NCBI GenBank assembly: GCA_910574995.1
Contig: CAJTCS010000015.1
Coordinates: 1 to 42,022, forward strand
From: Oscillospiraceae bacterium
Lineage (GTDB): Bacteria > Bacillota > Clostridia > Oscillospirales > Acutalibacteraceae
DNA length: 42,022 bases
Direction: 5' to 3'
In this document: piece by piece, positions 1-9,135 of the stretch
How positions within the stretch are numbered: position 1 is the stretch's first letter
How the letters are laid out: the number at the start of each line of letters is the position of its first letter
Program-made: the position numbers and the translations under genes
The notes under the pieces: model-generated
Told to the model about the DNA's origin: nothing
Database searches by the model: none
What the model saw: only the letters and a program-made list of their open reading frames with translations

Positions 1-1
1 A

Positions 2-508
2 AAAGGGACGGTTTACTTCTTTACGGGGCTGGCAGGGGCTGGGAAAACCACCATTGGCGGCATGTTTTATGAAAGGCTGAAAGCCGTCAAGCCGGAGGCG
101 GTGTTGAAGGACGGGGATAGCCTGCGGGCCGCTTCGGGGCACAGGGACTATTCCACGGAATCCCGGAAGAACGGTGCATGGGGGCTGTTCCGAAGCTGCC
201 TGGAACTGGTGGATGAGGGCAAAGACGTGGTGGTCTGCAGCATTTCCATGTACGAGGAGGTGCGGGCCTGGAACCGGGCGCACATCGAGAAGTATAAGGA
301 AATCTATGTAAAGGTAAGCATGGAAACCCTGCGCAAGCGGGATCAGAAGGGCTTATATACCACAGGTGTGAAACAGGTTGTAGGGGTAGATTTGCCCTGG
401 GATGAGCCGGACAGCCCCGACGTGGTCATCGAAAACGACCGGGGCGAAGCCCCAGAGGCTATTGTGGACAGGCTTTTCAGGGAATTTTCTTTGGAGGACA
501 ACGTATGA
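2..508 (+). CDS. CysC-like (adenylylsulfate kinase family) kinase, 5' partial
   Basis: The reading frame is open from base 2, so the gene begins upstream of the window; about 168 residues are visible. A P-loop (GLAGAGKTT) lies at the left edge, followed by a DGD-x2-R segment and the family signature RDQKGLY ahead of GVDLPWDEP, all typical of the APS kinase fold. APS kinases move the ATP gamma-phosphate to a 3'-OH. No sulfate-assimilation gene is visible. The gene overlaps the next one, a cytidylyltransferase, by ATGA, so a glycan role is more likely. One characterised precedent is the Campylobacter Cj1415 type, a cytidine diphosphoramidate kinase of this fold. The family call is firm; the substrate is unknown. 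Confidence 0.8.
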   Translation, partial: KGTVYFFTGLAGAGKTTIGGMFYERLKAVKPEAVLKDGDSLRAASGHRDYSTESRKNGAWGLFRSCLELVDEGKDVVVCSISMYEEVRAWNRAHIEKYKEIYVKVSMETLRKRDQKGLYTTGVKQVVGVDLPWDEPDSPDVVIENDRGEAPEAIVDRLFREFSLEDNV

Positions 509-1221
509 ATATCGCACTGGTCATCGCGGGCGGCAAGGGCCAGCGGATGCGGCAGGAAATCCCCAAGCAGTTTTTAAACGTGAACGATAAGCCCATCATC
601 ATCTACACCCTGGAGCATTTCCAGAAGCACCCGGAAATTGACGCTATAGAAGTGGTGTGCCTAGAGGGCTGGCACGACATATTGTGGGCTTATGCCAAGC
701 AGTTTGGCATAGACAAGCTGAAGTGGGTGACCCTGGGGGGGGATACGGCCCAGGAATCCATCCGCAACGGTGTGCTGGAATTGCGGGAGTCCTGCGGGCC
801 AGAGGATATAGTGGTAATCCATGACGGAATCCGGCCTTTGGTAGAGGATTTTGTGCTTTCCGATGTGCTGATACAGTGCAAGAAGTATGGGAATGCAGTA
901 ACGGCCATGCCGTATAACGAACAAATTTTTGTTACAGAGGACGGGGAAACCACTACCCAATATGTGCCCCGGGACACGCTGCGGCGGGTGTCCACGCCCC
1001 AGGCGTATAAATATGCAAAGCTGTTGTGGGCATATGAAAAAGCCTTTGCGGAAAATATCGGCATCCAGGCATCCACTTATGCAAACACCCTGATGGTAGA
1101 GCTGGGGGAAAAGCTCCACTTTGCGGCGGGGTCGGATAAGAACATCAAGCTGACAACAAAAGATGATTTGGAGCTTTTCAAGGCATACATGAAGATGGGA
1201 AAAGATGCGTGGATGAAGTAG
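505..1221 (+). CDS. IspD/TarI-family CTP:alditol- or sugar-phosphate cytidylyltransferase
   Basis: This 238 aa single-domain protein starts with the nucleotide-binding signature VIAGGKGQRM and the lysine in PKQFL, as in IspD, TarI and Bcs1. Later motifs VIHDGIRPLV and RVSTPQAYKY match the same family. These enzymes form CDP-activated alditols or methylerythritol from CTP. The ATGA overlap with the kinase and the location in a glycan locus suggest a CDP-linked precursor for the polymer rather than isoprenoid synthesis. No TarJ-type reductase is visible. A run of eight Gs (735-742) lies in the gene, but the frame is intact. The substrate cannot be read from the sequence. Confidence 0.82.
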   Translation: MNIALVIAGGKGQRMRQEIPKQFLNVNDKPIIIYTLEHFQKHPEIDAIEVVCLEGWHDILWAYAKQFGIDKLKWVTLGGDTAQESIRNGVLELRESCGPEDIVVIHDGIRPLVEDFVLSDVLIQCKKYGNAVTAMPYNEQIFVTEDGETTTQYVPRDTLRRVSTPQAYKYAKLLWAYEKAFAENIGIQASTYANTLMVELGEKLHFAAGSDKNIKLTTKDDLELFKAYMKMGKDAWMK

Positions 1222-1230
1222 GAGAGCAAT

Positions 1231-2295
1231 ATGCATATCACAGGAAACGCAAGGTATTTAAACTGTATAGAAAAGCTATACAGTTGCTTTCCATATTGGG
1301 AGGGGTTGGAGGGGAAACGGATTTTTCTTTCTGGTGCTTCCGGCATGATTAGCAGCTTTCTAGTGGATGCCATTATGCTGCGGAACCGGGGGCTGCCCCT
1401 TGAAAAGCGCACACTTATCCTGGGTTTTGTGCGTAATTTAGAGAAAGCAAAGGCACGGTTTACACCTTGGCTGGGGGAAAGGGAACTTATCCTCACCCAG
1501 CATGACATCTGTAACGTACTGCCACCGCTGGCAGAGGTGGACTATTGGATACACGCAGCCAGCACCACCCATCCGATGGCTTATTCCTTGGAACCTGTAA
1601 ACACTATTTTTTCCAACGTGCTGGGTACAAAGAATATTTTAGATAAAACTGCAGAATCTCGTGGGCGTTTTCTGCTGCTTTCCAGTGTGGAGGTTTATGG
1701 AGAAAACCGTGATGGCACCGAATTTTTTGCTGAAAAGGATTGCGGATATATCGACTGCAACACCCTGCGGGCCGGGTACCCAGAGGCGAAGCGGGTCAGC
1801 GAGGCCATGTGCCAGGCATATAGTGCGCAATTTGGCGTGGATTCGGTTATCCTTCGCCTGCCCCGCTGTTATGGTCCCACTATGCAGATGACAGACTCCA
1901 AAGCTGTAGCACAGTTTATCAAGAAGGCTGTGGCGGGCGAAGATATTGTGCTGAAAAGTGAAGGGAACCAGTTCTATTCTTATGCGCATGTAGCAGACGC
2001 GGTATGCGGTTTGCTATGGGTTCTGCTGGCAGGAAAATCCGGGGAAGCGTACAACTTGGCAGATGAAACGTCAGATATTGCTTTAAAGGAATTGGCGAAA
2101 CTTGCAGCGGATTGTGTGGGGAAAAATGTTGTTTTTGACTTGCCAGATGAGGCGGAAAAGCGCGGGTTCTCTAAAGTGCAAAAAGCGGTATTGGACGGGG
2201 GGAAGCTGAAAAACCTGGGGTGGCGGCCCGCCTGTTCCATACAGGACGGGATACCGAAAACCATTAAAATTTTGCGGGAATGTGCTTATGAATGA
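1231..2295 (+). CDS. NAD-dependent epimerase/dehydratase (extended SDR)
   Basis: The 354 aa product has the Rossmann motif GASGMI near residues 35-40, an SSVEVYGE segment supplying the catalytic Ser, and GYPEAKR giving the Tyr-x3-Lys pair. Length and motifs fit extended SDRs such as UDP-glucuronate decarboxylase or UDP-/CDP-sugar epimerases. GGAGAG stands just before the ATG. It follows the cytidylyltransferase by 9 bp and overlaps the aminotransferase downstream, so it belongs to the same operon. It may act on a CDP-linked or other nucleotide sugar; the substrate is unresolved. Confidence 0.85.
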   Translation: MHITGNARYLNCIEKLYSCFPYWEGLEGKRIFLSGASGMISSFLVDAIMLRNRGLPLEKRTLILGFVRNLEKAKARFTPWLGERELILTQHDICNVLPPLAEVDYWIHAASTTHPMAYSLEPVNTIFSNVLGTKNILDKTAESRGRFLLLSSVEVYGENRDGTEFFAEKDCGYIDCNTLRAGYPEAKRVSEAMCQAYSAQFGVDSVILRLPRCYGPTMQMTDSKAVAQFIKKAVAGEDIVLKSEGNQFYSYAHVADAVCGLLWVLLAGKSGEAYNLADETSDIALKELAKLAADCVGKNVVFDLPDEAEKRGFSKVQKAVLDGGKLKNLGWRPACSIQDGIPKTIKILRECAYE

Positions 2296-3394
2296 GATTA
2301 ACGTAGCCCGCTCCTCCATGCCATCTTTCGAGGAATATTGCGGGGAAATCCAGGAATTGTGGGACAGCCGGTGGCTGACCAACATGGGGATAAAGCATGA
2401 AGAACTGCGTATAAAATTGCAGGGGTATCTGGACGCGAAACACCTGCATTTACTTACAAATGGCCATATGGCCATAGAGCTTTCCCTGCAGGCCCTGGGC
2501 CTTTCTGGAGAAGTTATCACCACGCCTTTCACCTTTGCCTCCACCACCCAGGCTATTGTTAGGAACGGCTTAACGCCTGTGTTTTGCGACATTGACCCGG
2601 TAACATTCTGCATGGATCCGGAGAAAATAGAGCCGCTTATCACAGAGAAAACCAGCGCCATTTTACCCGTCCACGTGTATGGGAATGTGTGCGATGTGGA
2701 AGCCATTGAAAGGATAGCAAATAAATATAATCTTGCAGTAATATACGACACGGCCCACGCCTTTGGGGTGAAATATGAAGGTAAAGGAATCGCAAATTTT
2801 GGGGACGCGAGCTGCTTCAGCTTCCACGCCACCAAGGTTTTTCATACTGTTGAGGGCGGCTGCGCCTGTTTCCGAAGCGAGGGGGTTGGGAAGCGGCTTG
2901 CGAGGCTTAAAAACTTTGGCCTATCAGGGCAGGAGGATGTTAGCGAGATTGGCACAAACGCCAAGCTAGACGAGTTCCGGGCAGCCATGGGGTTGTGTAA
3001 CCTGCGGCGAGTGGATGGGGAAATCATGAAACGCGGGAGGGCTGTAGAGCGGTATCGAGAACGGTTGGGAGGCGTTCCAGGCTTGCAGATAAATCCTGTG
3101 CAGAAAAATGTGCAGCAGAATTTTGCCTACTTCCCGGTCGTTTTCCATGAGAAAGCCTTTGGCGCGGACAGGAATGCTGTACTGCATAAACTTGCGGAAA
3201 ACGGCGTATATGCCCGTAAGTATTTCTACCCGCTGACAAGCGAGTTTGCCTGTTATGGCGGAAAATTTGAGCCAGAGGAAACACCTGTTGCAAAGGAAAT
3301 CAGCCAGAGGGTTTTAACGCTTCCGCTGTATGCGGAGCTGGATTTAGAGGCCGTTGACCGCATTTGCAATATCATTTTAAGCTATAAAAAGTGA
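2288..3394 (+). CDS. DegT/DnrJ/EryC1/StrS PLP-dependent sugar aminotransferase
   Basis: The 368 aa product has the fold-type I DegT layout: YDTAHAFGVK, then SFHATKVFHTVEGG, in which the Lys is the Schiff-base residue. I chose ATG at 2288 over the in-frame GTG at 2282. It overlaps the epimerase by 8 bp. RmlA and RmlB follow immediately and RmlC/RmlD are absent, so the likely substrate is dTDP-4-keto-6-deoxyglucose or its 3-keto isomer, giving a dTDP-amino-dideoxyhexose as with VioA, FdtB or QdtB. The family is certain; the regiochemistry is inferred. Confidence 0.88.
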   Translation: MNEINVARSSMPSFEEYCGEIQELWDSRWLTNMGIKHEELRIKLQGYLDAKHLHLLTNGHMAIELSLQALGLSGEVITTPFTFASTTQAIVRNGLTPVFCDIDPVTFCMDPEKIEPLITEKTSAILPVHVYGNVCDVEAIERIANKYNLAVIYDTAHAFGVKYEGKGIANFGDASCFSFHATKVFHTVEGGCACFRSEGVGKRLARLKNFGLSGQEDVSEIGTNAKLDEFRAAMGLCNLRRVDGEIMKRGRAVERYRERLGGVPGLQINPVQKNVQQNFAYFPVVFHEKAFGADRNAVLHKLAENGVYARKYFYPLTSEFACYGGKFEPEETPVAKEISQRVLTLPLYAELDLEAVDRICNIILSYKK

Positions 3395-3404
3395 GGTGGA
3401 AACC

Positions 3405-4289
3405 ATGAAAGGGATCATCCTTGCCGGAGGCTCGGGCACACGGCTGTACCCGCTGACTAAAATTATATCCAAACAGCTTTTGCCCGTGTATGACAAGCCT
3501 ATGATTTTCTATCCCCTGTCCACCTTGATGCTGGCGGGTATCCGGGACGTCTTGTTGATTTCCACGCCCCAGGATCTTCCCAAATTCCAAGAATTGCTGG
3601 GGGACGGCGGGCAGTTTGGTATCCGCTTAAGCTATGTGGAACAGCCAAAGCCAGAGGGGATTGCCCAAGCTTTTCTCATCGGCGAAGCGTTTTTAGACGG
3701 CGAACCTTGCGCCATGGTTTTGGGGGATAACATCTTTTACGGCGGGTGGTTTGGACAGAATCTGCAGGAAGCGGTGAAGAATGCGCATGCAGGCTTTGCC
3801 ACCATTTTTGGATACTATGTCCGGGACCCCCAGCGGTTTGGGATTGTGGAACTTGACTCTCGCCACAATGTGGTTTCTGTGGAGGAAAAGCCGGAAAAAC
3901 CCAAGTCCAATTACTGCATAACGGGGTTATATTTTTATAGCGCAGGAGTTTCAGAACTGGCAAAAAAGCTGGCCCCGTCAGCCCGGGGAGAGCTGGAAAT
4001 TACGGACTTAAACCGGCTGTATTTGCAGGAAAATAGGCTGAAGGCCCAGGTGCTGGGAAGGGGGTTTGCCTGGATGGATACAGGCACAGTGGACAGTTTG
4101 ATGGAAGCGGCCACCTTTGTAGAGACAGTGCAGAACCGCCAGGGGGTGGTGATTTCCGCACCAGAGGAAATTGCCTATTACGTTGGATGGATAGACCGGG
4201 CAAAGCTGTTGGAAAATGCCAAATTATACGGAAAGTCATCTTACGGAGAGCATTTGCGGCTGGTGGCGGAGGATAGGTTTTTGCGGTGA
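3405..4289 (+). CDS. rmlA: Glucose-1-phosphate thymidylyltransferase RmlA
   Basis: The 294 aa protein opens MKGIILAGGSGTRLYPLT and continues with SKQLLPVYDKPMI, the classic RmlA nucleotide-binding region; VLGDNIFYG and WMDTGT are further family motifs. It makes dTDP-glucose from dTTP and glucose-1-phosphate. GAGGTGG ten bases upstream supports the ATG at 3405; an in-frame GTG at 3396 lies inside that ribosome binding site and is rejected. It sits directly between the aminotransferase and RmlB. Length matches the family. Confidence 0.96.
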   Translation: MKGIILAGGSGTRLYPLTKIISKQLLPVYDKPMIFYPLSTLMLAGIRDVLLISTPQDLPKFQELLGDGGQFGIRLSYVEQPKPEGIAQAFLIGEAFLDGEPCAMVLGDNIFYGGWFGQNLQEAVKNAHAGFATIFGYYVRDPQRFGIVELDSRHNVVSVEEKPEKPKSNYCITGLYFYSAGVSELAKKLAPSARGELEITDLNRLYLQENRLKAQVLGRGFAWMDTGTVDSLMEAATFVETVQNRQGVVISAPEEIAYYVGWIDRAKLLENAKLYGKSSYGEHLRLVAEDRFLR

Positions 4290-4314
4290 TTTTAAGAGGA
4301 AAGAGGCGGCGGGC

Positions 4315-5334
4315 ATGACAGTTTTGGTGACAGGAGGGGCTGGGTTTATCGGCTCCAATTTTATATTCTACTGGATGGAAAACCACCCTGAGGACAAAGT
4401 TGTTTGCCTGGATAAATTGACTTATGCGGGGAATTTGTCCACTTTGAAAGCAGTGATGGATAAGCCTAATTTCCAATTTGCAAAGGGTGATATCTGCGAC
4501 AAAGAGCGAGTGTTTGATTTGTTCCGGGCGGAGCATCCGGAGGTTGTGGTGAACTTCGCGGCGGAGACCCACGTAGACCGCTCCATTGACGGGCCCAGCG
4601 TGTTTTTGCAGACGAATCTTTTTGGCACTGCCACGCTTTTGGAGGCTTGCCGGGAGTTTGGGGTGGGGCGTTACCACCAGGTTTCCACCGATGAAGTTTA
4701 CGGGGACCTGCCTTTAGAGAGGCCTGATTTGTTCTTCACGGAAGAGACCCCGCTGTACACCAGCTCGCCTTACAGCGCCAGCAAGGCTGGGGCGGACTTG
4801 ATGGTGCAGGCGTACCACAAAACCTTTGGGGTACAGGCCACCATTTCCCGTTGCTCCAACAATTATGGCCCGTATCAGTTCCCAGAGAAATTGATCCCGC
4901 TGATGGTTCTGAACGCCTTGCAGGATAAGCCCCTGCCTGTGTATGGGGAAGGTATAAACATACGGGATTGGCTGTATGTAAAAGACCATTGCCGGGCCAT
5001 TGAACTGATCTTACAAAAAGGAAAGCCGGGGGAAATCTACAACGTGGGAGGGCACAACGAGCGGCGGAACATCGATGTGGTGCGGCTGGTTTGCACGGAA
5101 CTGAGGAAGCCGGAAAGCCTGATAACTTATGTAGCCGACCGCAAGGGCCACGACAGGCGGTATGCCATCGACCCGGAGAAGATCCATAAGGAACTGGGCT
5201 GGCTGCCGGAGACAAACTTTGAGGACGGCATGAAGCGGACAATCCGGTGGTATGCAGAGAACCGGGAGTGGTGGGAAGGCATCGTTTCCGGTGAGTATCA
5301 GGAGTATTACAAAAAGATGTACGGAAGCAGGTGA
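4315..5334 (+). CDS. rmlB: dTDP-glucose 4,6-dehydratase RmlB
   Basis: The 339 aa product starts MTVLVTGGAGFIGSNF (NAD-binding Rossmann) and carries VSTDEVYG (catalytic Thr-Asp-Glu) and YSASKAGAD (Tyr-x3-Lys), plus the SRCSNNYGPYQFPEKLIP segment that is diagnostic of RmlB. It converts dTDP-glucose to dTDP-4-keto-6-deoxyglucose. The ATG at 4315 has the purine-rich AAGAGGAAAGAGG upstream; an earlier in-frame ATG would overlap rmlA by 74 bp and is rejected. With no RmlC/D nearby, its product probably feeds the aminotransferase at 2288-3394. Confidence 0.97.
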   Translation: MTVLVTGGAGFIGSNFIFYWMENHPEDKVVCLDKLTYAGNLSTLKAVMDKPNFQFAKGDICDKERVFDLFRAEHPEVVVNFAAETHVDRSIDGPSVFLQTNLFGTATLLEACREFGVGRYHQVSTDEVYGDLPLERPDLFFTEETPLYTSSPYSASKAGADLMVQAYHKTFGVQATISRCSNNYGPYQFPEKLIPLMVLNALQDKPLPVYGEGINIRDWLYVKDHCRAIELILQKGKPGEIYNVGGHNERRNIDVVRLVCTELRKPESLITYVADRKGHDRRYAIDPEKIHKELGWLPETNFEDGMKRTIRWYAENREWWEGIVSGEYQEYYKKMYGSR

Positions 5335-5339
5335 ACTGC

Positions 5340-6749
5340 ATGTGGGATTTTGGCAAATTTTCAAATCGTCTCGCTTCCATAGACGAGACTGGGACAAAGG
5401 TAAGTTATGGGCAATTAGATGAAGAAAACAAACGGTTTGAACAGGCTCTGGGAGGCAGGGGCCTGGTGTTTATCCTGTGCTCCAATACGATAGGCAGCCT
5501 TATTGGATACACAGGTTGCTTGAATGGGGGTTCTGTACCCCTATTATTGGCGCAAAACCTGGATAAGGATTTGCTGGCAAGCCTCATAAATCTTTACCTG
5601 CCTGATTACCTGTGGGTACCCGAAGATATGCGGATCGCATATCCGGCATTGCCCGTCAAATACGAAGCGTTTGGGTATCTCTTGCTTGAAACAGGCCATA
5701 GAAAAGCCTACCCGATGCACAAAGAGCTGTGCTTGCTGCTTACGACTTCCGGTTCAACAGGCAGCCCAAAATTTGTACGGCAAAGCTATGAAAACGTCTT
5801 GTCTAACGCCGTTTCAATCGTAGAATACCTGCAGCTGGACGAAACAGAACGCCCGATTTCCACCCTGCCCATGCATTACACATACGGGCTTTCTATTATA
5901 AACAGCCATTTGCTTGTAGGTGCCACCCTGCTTTTTACGAATAAAGGCATTATGCAAAAGGAGTTTTGGGAGTTTTTTAAACAACAGGGGGCAACTTCTT
6001 TTGGCGGCGTTCCCTATACATATGAAATGCTGAACCGGCTGCGCTTTTTTCAGATGGATTTGCCGTCGCTTCGATATTCCACGCAGGCCGGGGGAAAGCT
6101 GACGCCAGAGCTGCATAAAAAGTTTGCAGAAAACGCCCAGGAGAAAGGGACGAAGTTTATTGTTATGTATGGGCAGTGCGAGGCCACAGCGCGCATGGGT
6201 TATCTTCCCGCAGAAAAAGCCCTTGAGAAGTATGGCTCCATGGGCATAGCGATTCCCGGCGGCAAATTTCATTTGATCGATGCAGAGGGGGAAACCATAT
6301 CCGAACCTTATGTGACAGGCGAGTTGGTCTATGATGGACCTAACGTTACCATGGGGTATGCGGAGTGCGGGGCAGACCTGATAAAAGGCGATGAACGAGG
6401 GAAAACTCTGCAAACTGGAGATATGGCACAGTTTGATGAGGACGGCTATTACTATATTGTCGGCCGAAAAAAACGGTTCTTAAAATTATACGGGAACCGG
6501 GTAAACCTGGATGAGATCGATCGTTTGATAAAAGCCGAATTTCACAATATAGACTGTGCCAGCGCCGGGGTGGACGATCATATGTATGTATTTGTCACAG
6601 ACCAAGAGGTCGCGGGGAAGGTAAAGCCTTTCCTGGCTGCCAAAACCGGGATAAATGCCGCAGCGTTCAAAACAATCGTTATTGATGAAATCCCTAAGAA
6701 CGACGCGGGGAAAACTTTATATAAAGAGCTTACAAAATATTACCTTTGA
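5340..6749 (+). CDS. AMP-forming acyl/aminoacyl-adenylating ligase (ANL superfamily)
   Basis: The 469 aa protein shows the ordered ANL core motifs: LLLTTSGSTGSPK (A3, phosphate loop), MYGQCEATARMGYLP (A5), LQTGDMAQFDEDGYYYIVGR (A7/A8 hinge) and NDAGKTLYKEL with the C-terminal catalytic Lys (A10). Such enzymes activate a carboxylate as acyl-AMP and pass it to CoA or a carrier protein. ATG 5340 has AGGTGA seven bases upstream; GTG 5331 is the alternative. It leads the acyl-handling block that holds two LuxE/LuxC sets and an ACP, so it may load that ACP. The substrate acid is unknown. Confidence 0.86.
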   Translation: MWDFGKFSNRLASIDETGTKVSYGQLDEENKRFEQALGGRGLVFILCSNTIGSLIGYTGCLNGGSVPLLLAQNLDKDLLASLINLYLPDYLWVPEDMRIAYPALPVKYEAFGYLLLETGHRKAYPMHKELCLLLTTSGSTGSPKFVRQSYENVLSNAVSIVEYLQLDETERPISTLPMHYTYGLSIINSHLLVGATLLFTNKGIMQKEFWEFFKQQGATSFGGVPYTYEMLNRLRFFQMDLPSLRYSTQAGGKLTPELHKKFAENAQEKGTKFIVMYGQCEATARMGYLPAEKALEKYGSMGIAIPGGKFHLIDAEGETISEPYVTGELVYDGPNVTMGYAECGADLIKGDERGKTLQTGDMAQFDEDGYYYIVGRKKRFLKLYGNRVNLDEIDRLIKAEFHNIDCASAGVDDHMYVFVTDQEVAGKVKPFLAAKTGINAAAFKTIVIDEIPKNDAGKTLYKELTKYYL

Positions 6750-6798
6750 TTTTTTCTGTAAGCCAGGAAGCTAAATTTGGATGTAGGAGATGGATTCC

Positions 6799-9120
6799 AT
6801 GGGCTTTCAGAATTTTTTACAAATCTCGCCCTATTCGTTGGATAAGGCGGAAAAAGGGAAGATGCTTACTGAAAGGTTGATAGAGCTTACGGAGCTTCAT
6901 CGGCAAACCTGCCCGGCATATAGAGAAATGCTGGACCTACTATCTTATGAGAGGGGGAAGGTCCATTGCTATCAGGAGCTTCCCTTCCTTCCCGTGCGGC
7001 TGTTCAAGGAATTATCTCTAAAAAGCGTGGCGCAGGATGAGGTCGTGAAAACGATGACATCCTCTGGGACGTCCGGGCAAAAGGTTTCGCAGATTTTCCT
7101 GGACCGCACGACTGCTTCCAACCAGCAGAGGGCCATGGTTAAGATCGTAAATGATTTTACCGGTGCCGCGCGGATGCCAATGGTCATCATAGACTGCCCC
7201 TCAGTAGTAAAAGACAGGAAAATGTTTTCAGCGAGGGGCGCGGGGATTCTGGGGTTTTCCATTTTCGGGTCGAAGAAAATATATGCCCTGAACGATGACA
7301 TGCAGCTTGACATAGCGGGTTTGGAAGCCTTTTTAAACCAATATAAGGAGCAAAAAATCCTTCTTTTCGGGTTCACCTTCATGGTGTGGCAGTACTTTTA
7401 TAAAGAGCTTGCGCGCCTGAAAAGAGAGGGAAAAACCTTCGACTTATCAAAAGCTGTCCTGATACATGGGGGCGGTTGGAAAAAGCTGCTCGGTGAAGCC
7501 GTTAGCCCGGAGGAGTTCCGTAAAGCGTTGAAAGATGTGTGTGGGATCAGCCGGGTATACGATTATTATGGTATGGTAGAACAGACTGGCTGCATTTACA
7601 TGGAATGCGAATATGGGCATTTGCATGCCAGCGTTTTTTCGGATATCGTTGCCAGGAGGCCAGAGGACTTTTCTGTGTGTGAGGTTGGGGAAGGGGGGAT
7701 TTTGCAGGTTGTATCGACTCTTCCGGAATCCTATCCTGGGCACAGCCTGCTTACAGAGGACGTTGGGGTAATTCTTGGGGAAGATGACTGTCCGTGCGGG
7801 AGGAAGGGTAAGTATTTTAAAGTTTACGGCCGCCTGAAGAATGCCGAACTCCGTGGCTGCAGCGATACCTTTGTGGCAGGCTGGGGAGAAATGGGAACCC
7901 ACAGGGAGGATAAAGAGGTTTTCAACCGGATATCGTTCCTGGTTGGTGGCAATGGCGCTTTGCTTGCTCTTCCCGGTGTTGTGCCATTGCTTCCCTTTTC
8001 GGAAAATGTATTGGACTTCCTGCAAGACCTCTCCAGGAGATTGTTGCAGGACCATGAAGCTAAAGCCTACTCCGATATTATGGCGCTAGCTTTTTGGATT
8101 CGAAAGTCTTCCACCCTATCCTTACAAGAGCGTTTTACAGTACAAGGGCGAAAACAGGTTGGGCGTGGCGTGGCTTTCCATATCGCGCCATCCAACGTCC
8201 CGGTCAATTACGCCTATTCCCTTTTTACAGGGCTGCTTTGCGGCAACGCGAATGTTGTGCGGGTGCCCTCCAAGGATTTCCCACAAATACAAATCATTAA
8301 CCGGGCAATCTGTGCGGTGCTGGAAAAGCACCCAGAGTTGAAACCCTATATACTGCTGCTGCGGTATGAACGCAGCAGGGAAGTAAATGACGCTTTATCC
8401 TCTTTATGCGATGTGCGCATCGTCTGGGGCGGGGATTCTACCATCGCGGAGCTGAGGAAATCTCCATTGCCTCCACGTGCCGCAGAGGTCACCTTTGCAG
8501 ACAGGTATTCCCTGGCAGTGATCGATTCCGACGAGTATATAAGGCGCATAAAATCCGATAACAAAGCGGCCAGCCGCATTGCTTCGGATTTCTACAACGA
8601 TACATATTTGTCCGACCAGAACGCCTGTACCAGCCCGCGGGCGGTGGTCTGGTTAGGGCAAGCCAGAGAAGAAGCCAAAGAGGCTTTTTGGGGGGATTTG
8701 TTTTCTCTTGCGAAACAAAAGTACCCTTTCCAACCTGTACAGGCAGTTGACAAGCTTTCGATGGGGTATCTGGCCTCTGCTGCGGGTTTGGGGAAAATGA
8801 AGCAAATCCCCCAGGGCAATAACCGCCTGATAAGGCTGCAAATTACCGAGATGTCCCCGAAGCTTATGGACTATAGGGGAAACTCTGGCTACTTCTATGA
8901 GTTTGACTGTGATGACATCCTGGCGCTGCAAGATTTCTGTAGTGACACGCGCTGCCAGACGATTGGCCTGTTGGGGGAGAAAAGTTTGGTGGAGCCGTTG
9001 CTTCGGGTAGGAATCCGCGGGGTCGACCGCGTTGTCCCTATAGGGCATACCATGGATTTCGACTTGATATGGGATGGGTATAACCTGGTGGAAAGGCTTA
9101 CCAGGACGATCCAGATGTAA
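6799..9120 (+). CDS. LuxE-LuxC fusion: acyl-protein synthetase plus acyl reductase
   Basis: This 773 aa protein joins two enzymes that are normally separate. Residues 1 to about 355 are LuxE-like (adenylation-type SSGTSGQ near residue 87, YGMVEQTGCIY, SYPGHSLLTED). From about 390 it is LuxC-like (GVAFHIAPSNVPVNY near 455, DFYNDTYLSDQNACTSP with the nucleophilic Cys at about residue 610). LuxE activates an acid and passes it to LuxC, which reduces it to an aldehyde with NAD(P)H. No luciferase genes are present, so bioluminescence is not implied. ATG 6799 sits 8 bases after AGGAGA; ATG 6790 overlaps that site. A split paralogous pair lies at 12164-14417. Confidence 0.88.
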   Translation: MGFQNFLQISPYSLDKAEKGKMLTERLIELTELHRQTCPAYREMLDLLSYERGKVHCYQELPFLPVRLFKELSLKSVAQDEVVKTMTSSGTSGQKVSQIFLDRTTASNQQRAMVKIVNDFTGAARMPMVIIDCPSVVKDRKMFSARGAGILGFSIFGSKKIYALNDDMQLDIAGLEAFLNQYKEQKILLFGFTFMVWQYFYKELARLKREGKTFDLSKAVLIHGGGWKKLLGEAVSPEEFRKALKDVCGISRVYDYYGMVEQTGCIYMECEYGHLHASVFSDIVARRPEDFSVCEVGEGGILQVVSTLPESYPGHSLLTEDVGVILGEDDCPCGRKGKYFKVYGRLKNAELRGCSDTFVAGWGEMGTHREDKEVFNRISFLVGGNGALLALPGVVPLLPFSENVLDFLQDLSRRLLQDHEAKAYSDIMALAFWIRKSSTLSLQERFTVQGRKQVGRGVAFHIAPSNVPVNYAYSLFTGLLCGNANVVRVPSKDFPQIQIINRAICAVLEKHPELKPYILLLRYERSREVNDALSSLCDVRIVWGGDSTIAELRKSPLPPRAAEVTFADRYSLAVIDSDEYIRRIKSDNKAASRIASDFYNDTYLSDQNACTSPRAVVWLGQAREEAKEAFWGDLFSLAKQKYPFQPVQAVDKLSMGYLASAAGLGKMKQIPQGNNRLIRLQITEMSPKLMDYRGNSGYFYEFDCDDILALQDFCSDTRCQTIGLLGEKSLVEPLLRVGIRGVDRVVPIGHTMDFDLIWDGYNLVERLTRTIQM

Positions 9121-9135
9121 GAGAGGTTGTTGTCG

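Noticed and set aside
735-742. Run of eight Gs in the IspD/TarI-like gene as a phase-variation site
   Set aside because: The frame is intact with family motifs on both sides, and eight bases is short. The G12 tract at 11037 is a better candidate.
4216-4314. N-terminal extension of RmlB
   Set aside because: It lies within rmlA and precedes the normal RmlB N-terminus; ATG 4315 has a ribosome binding site.
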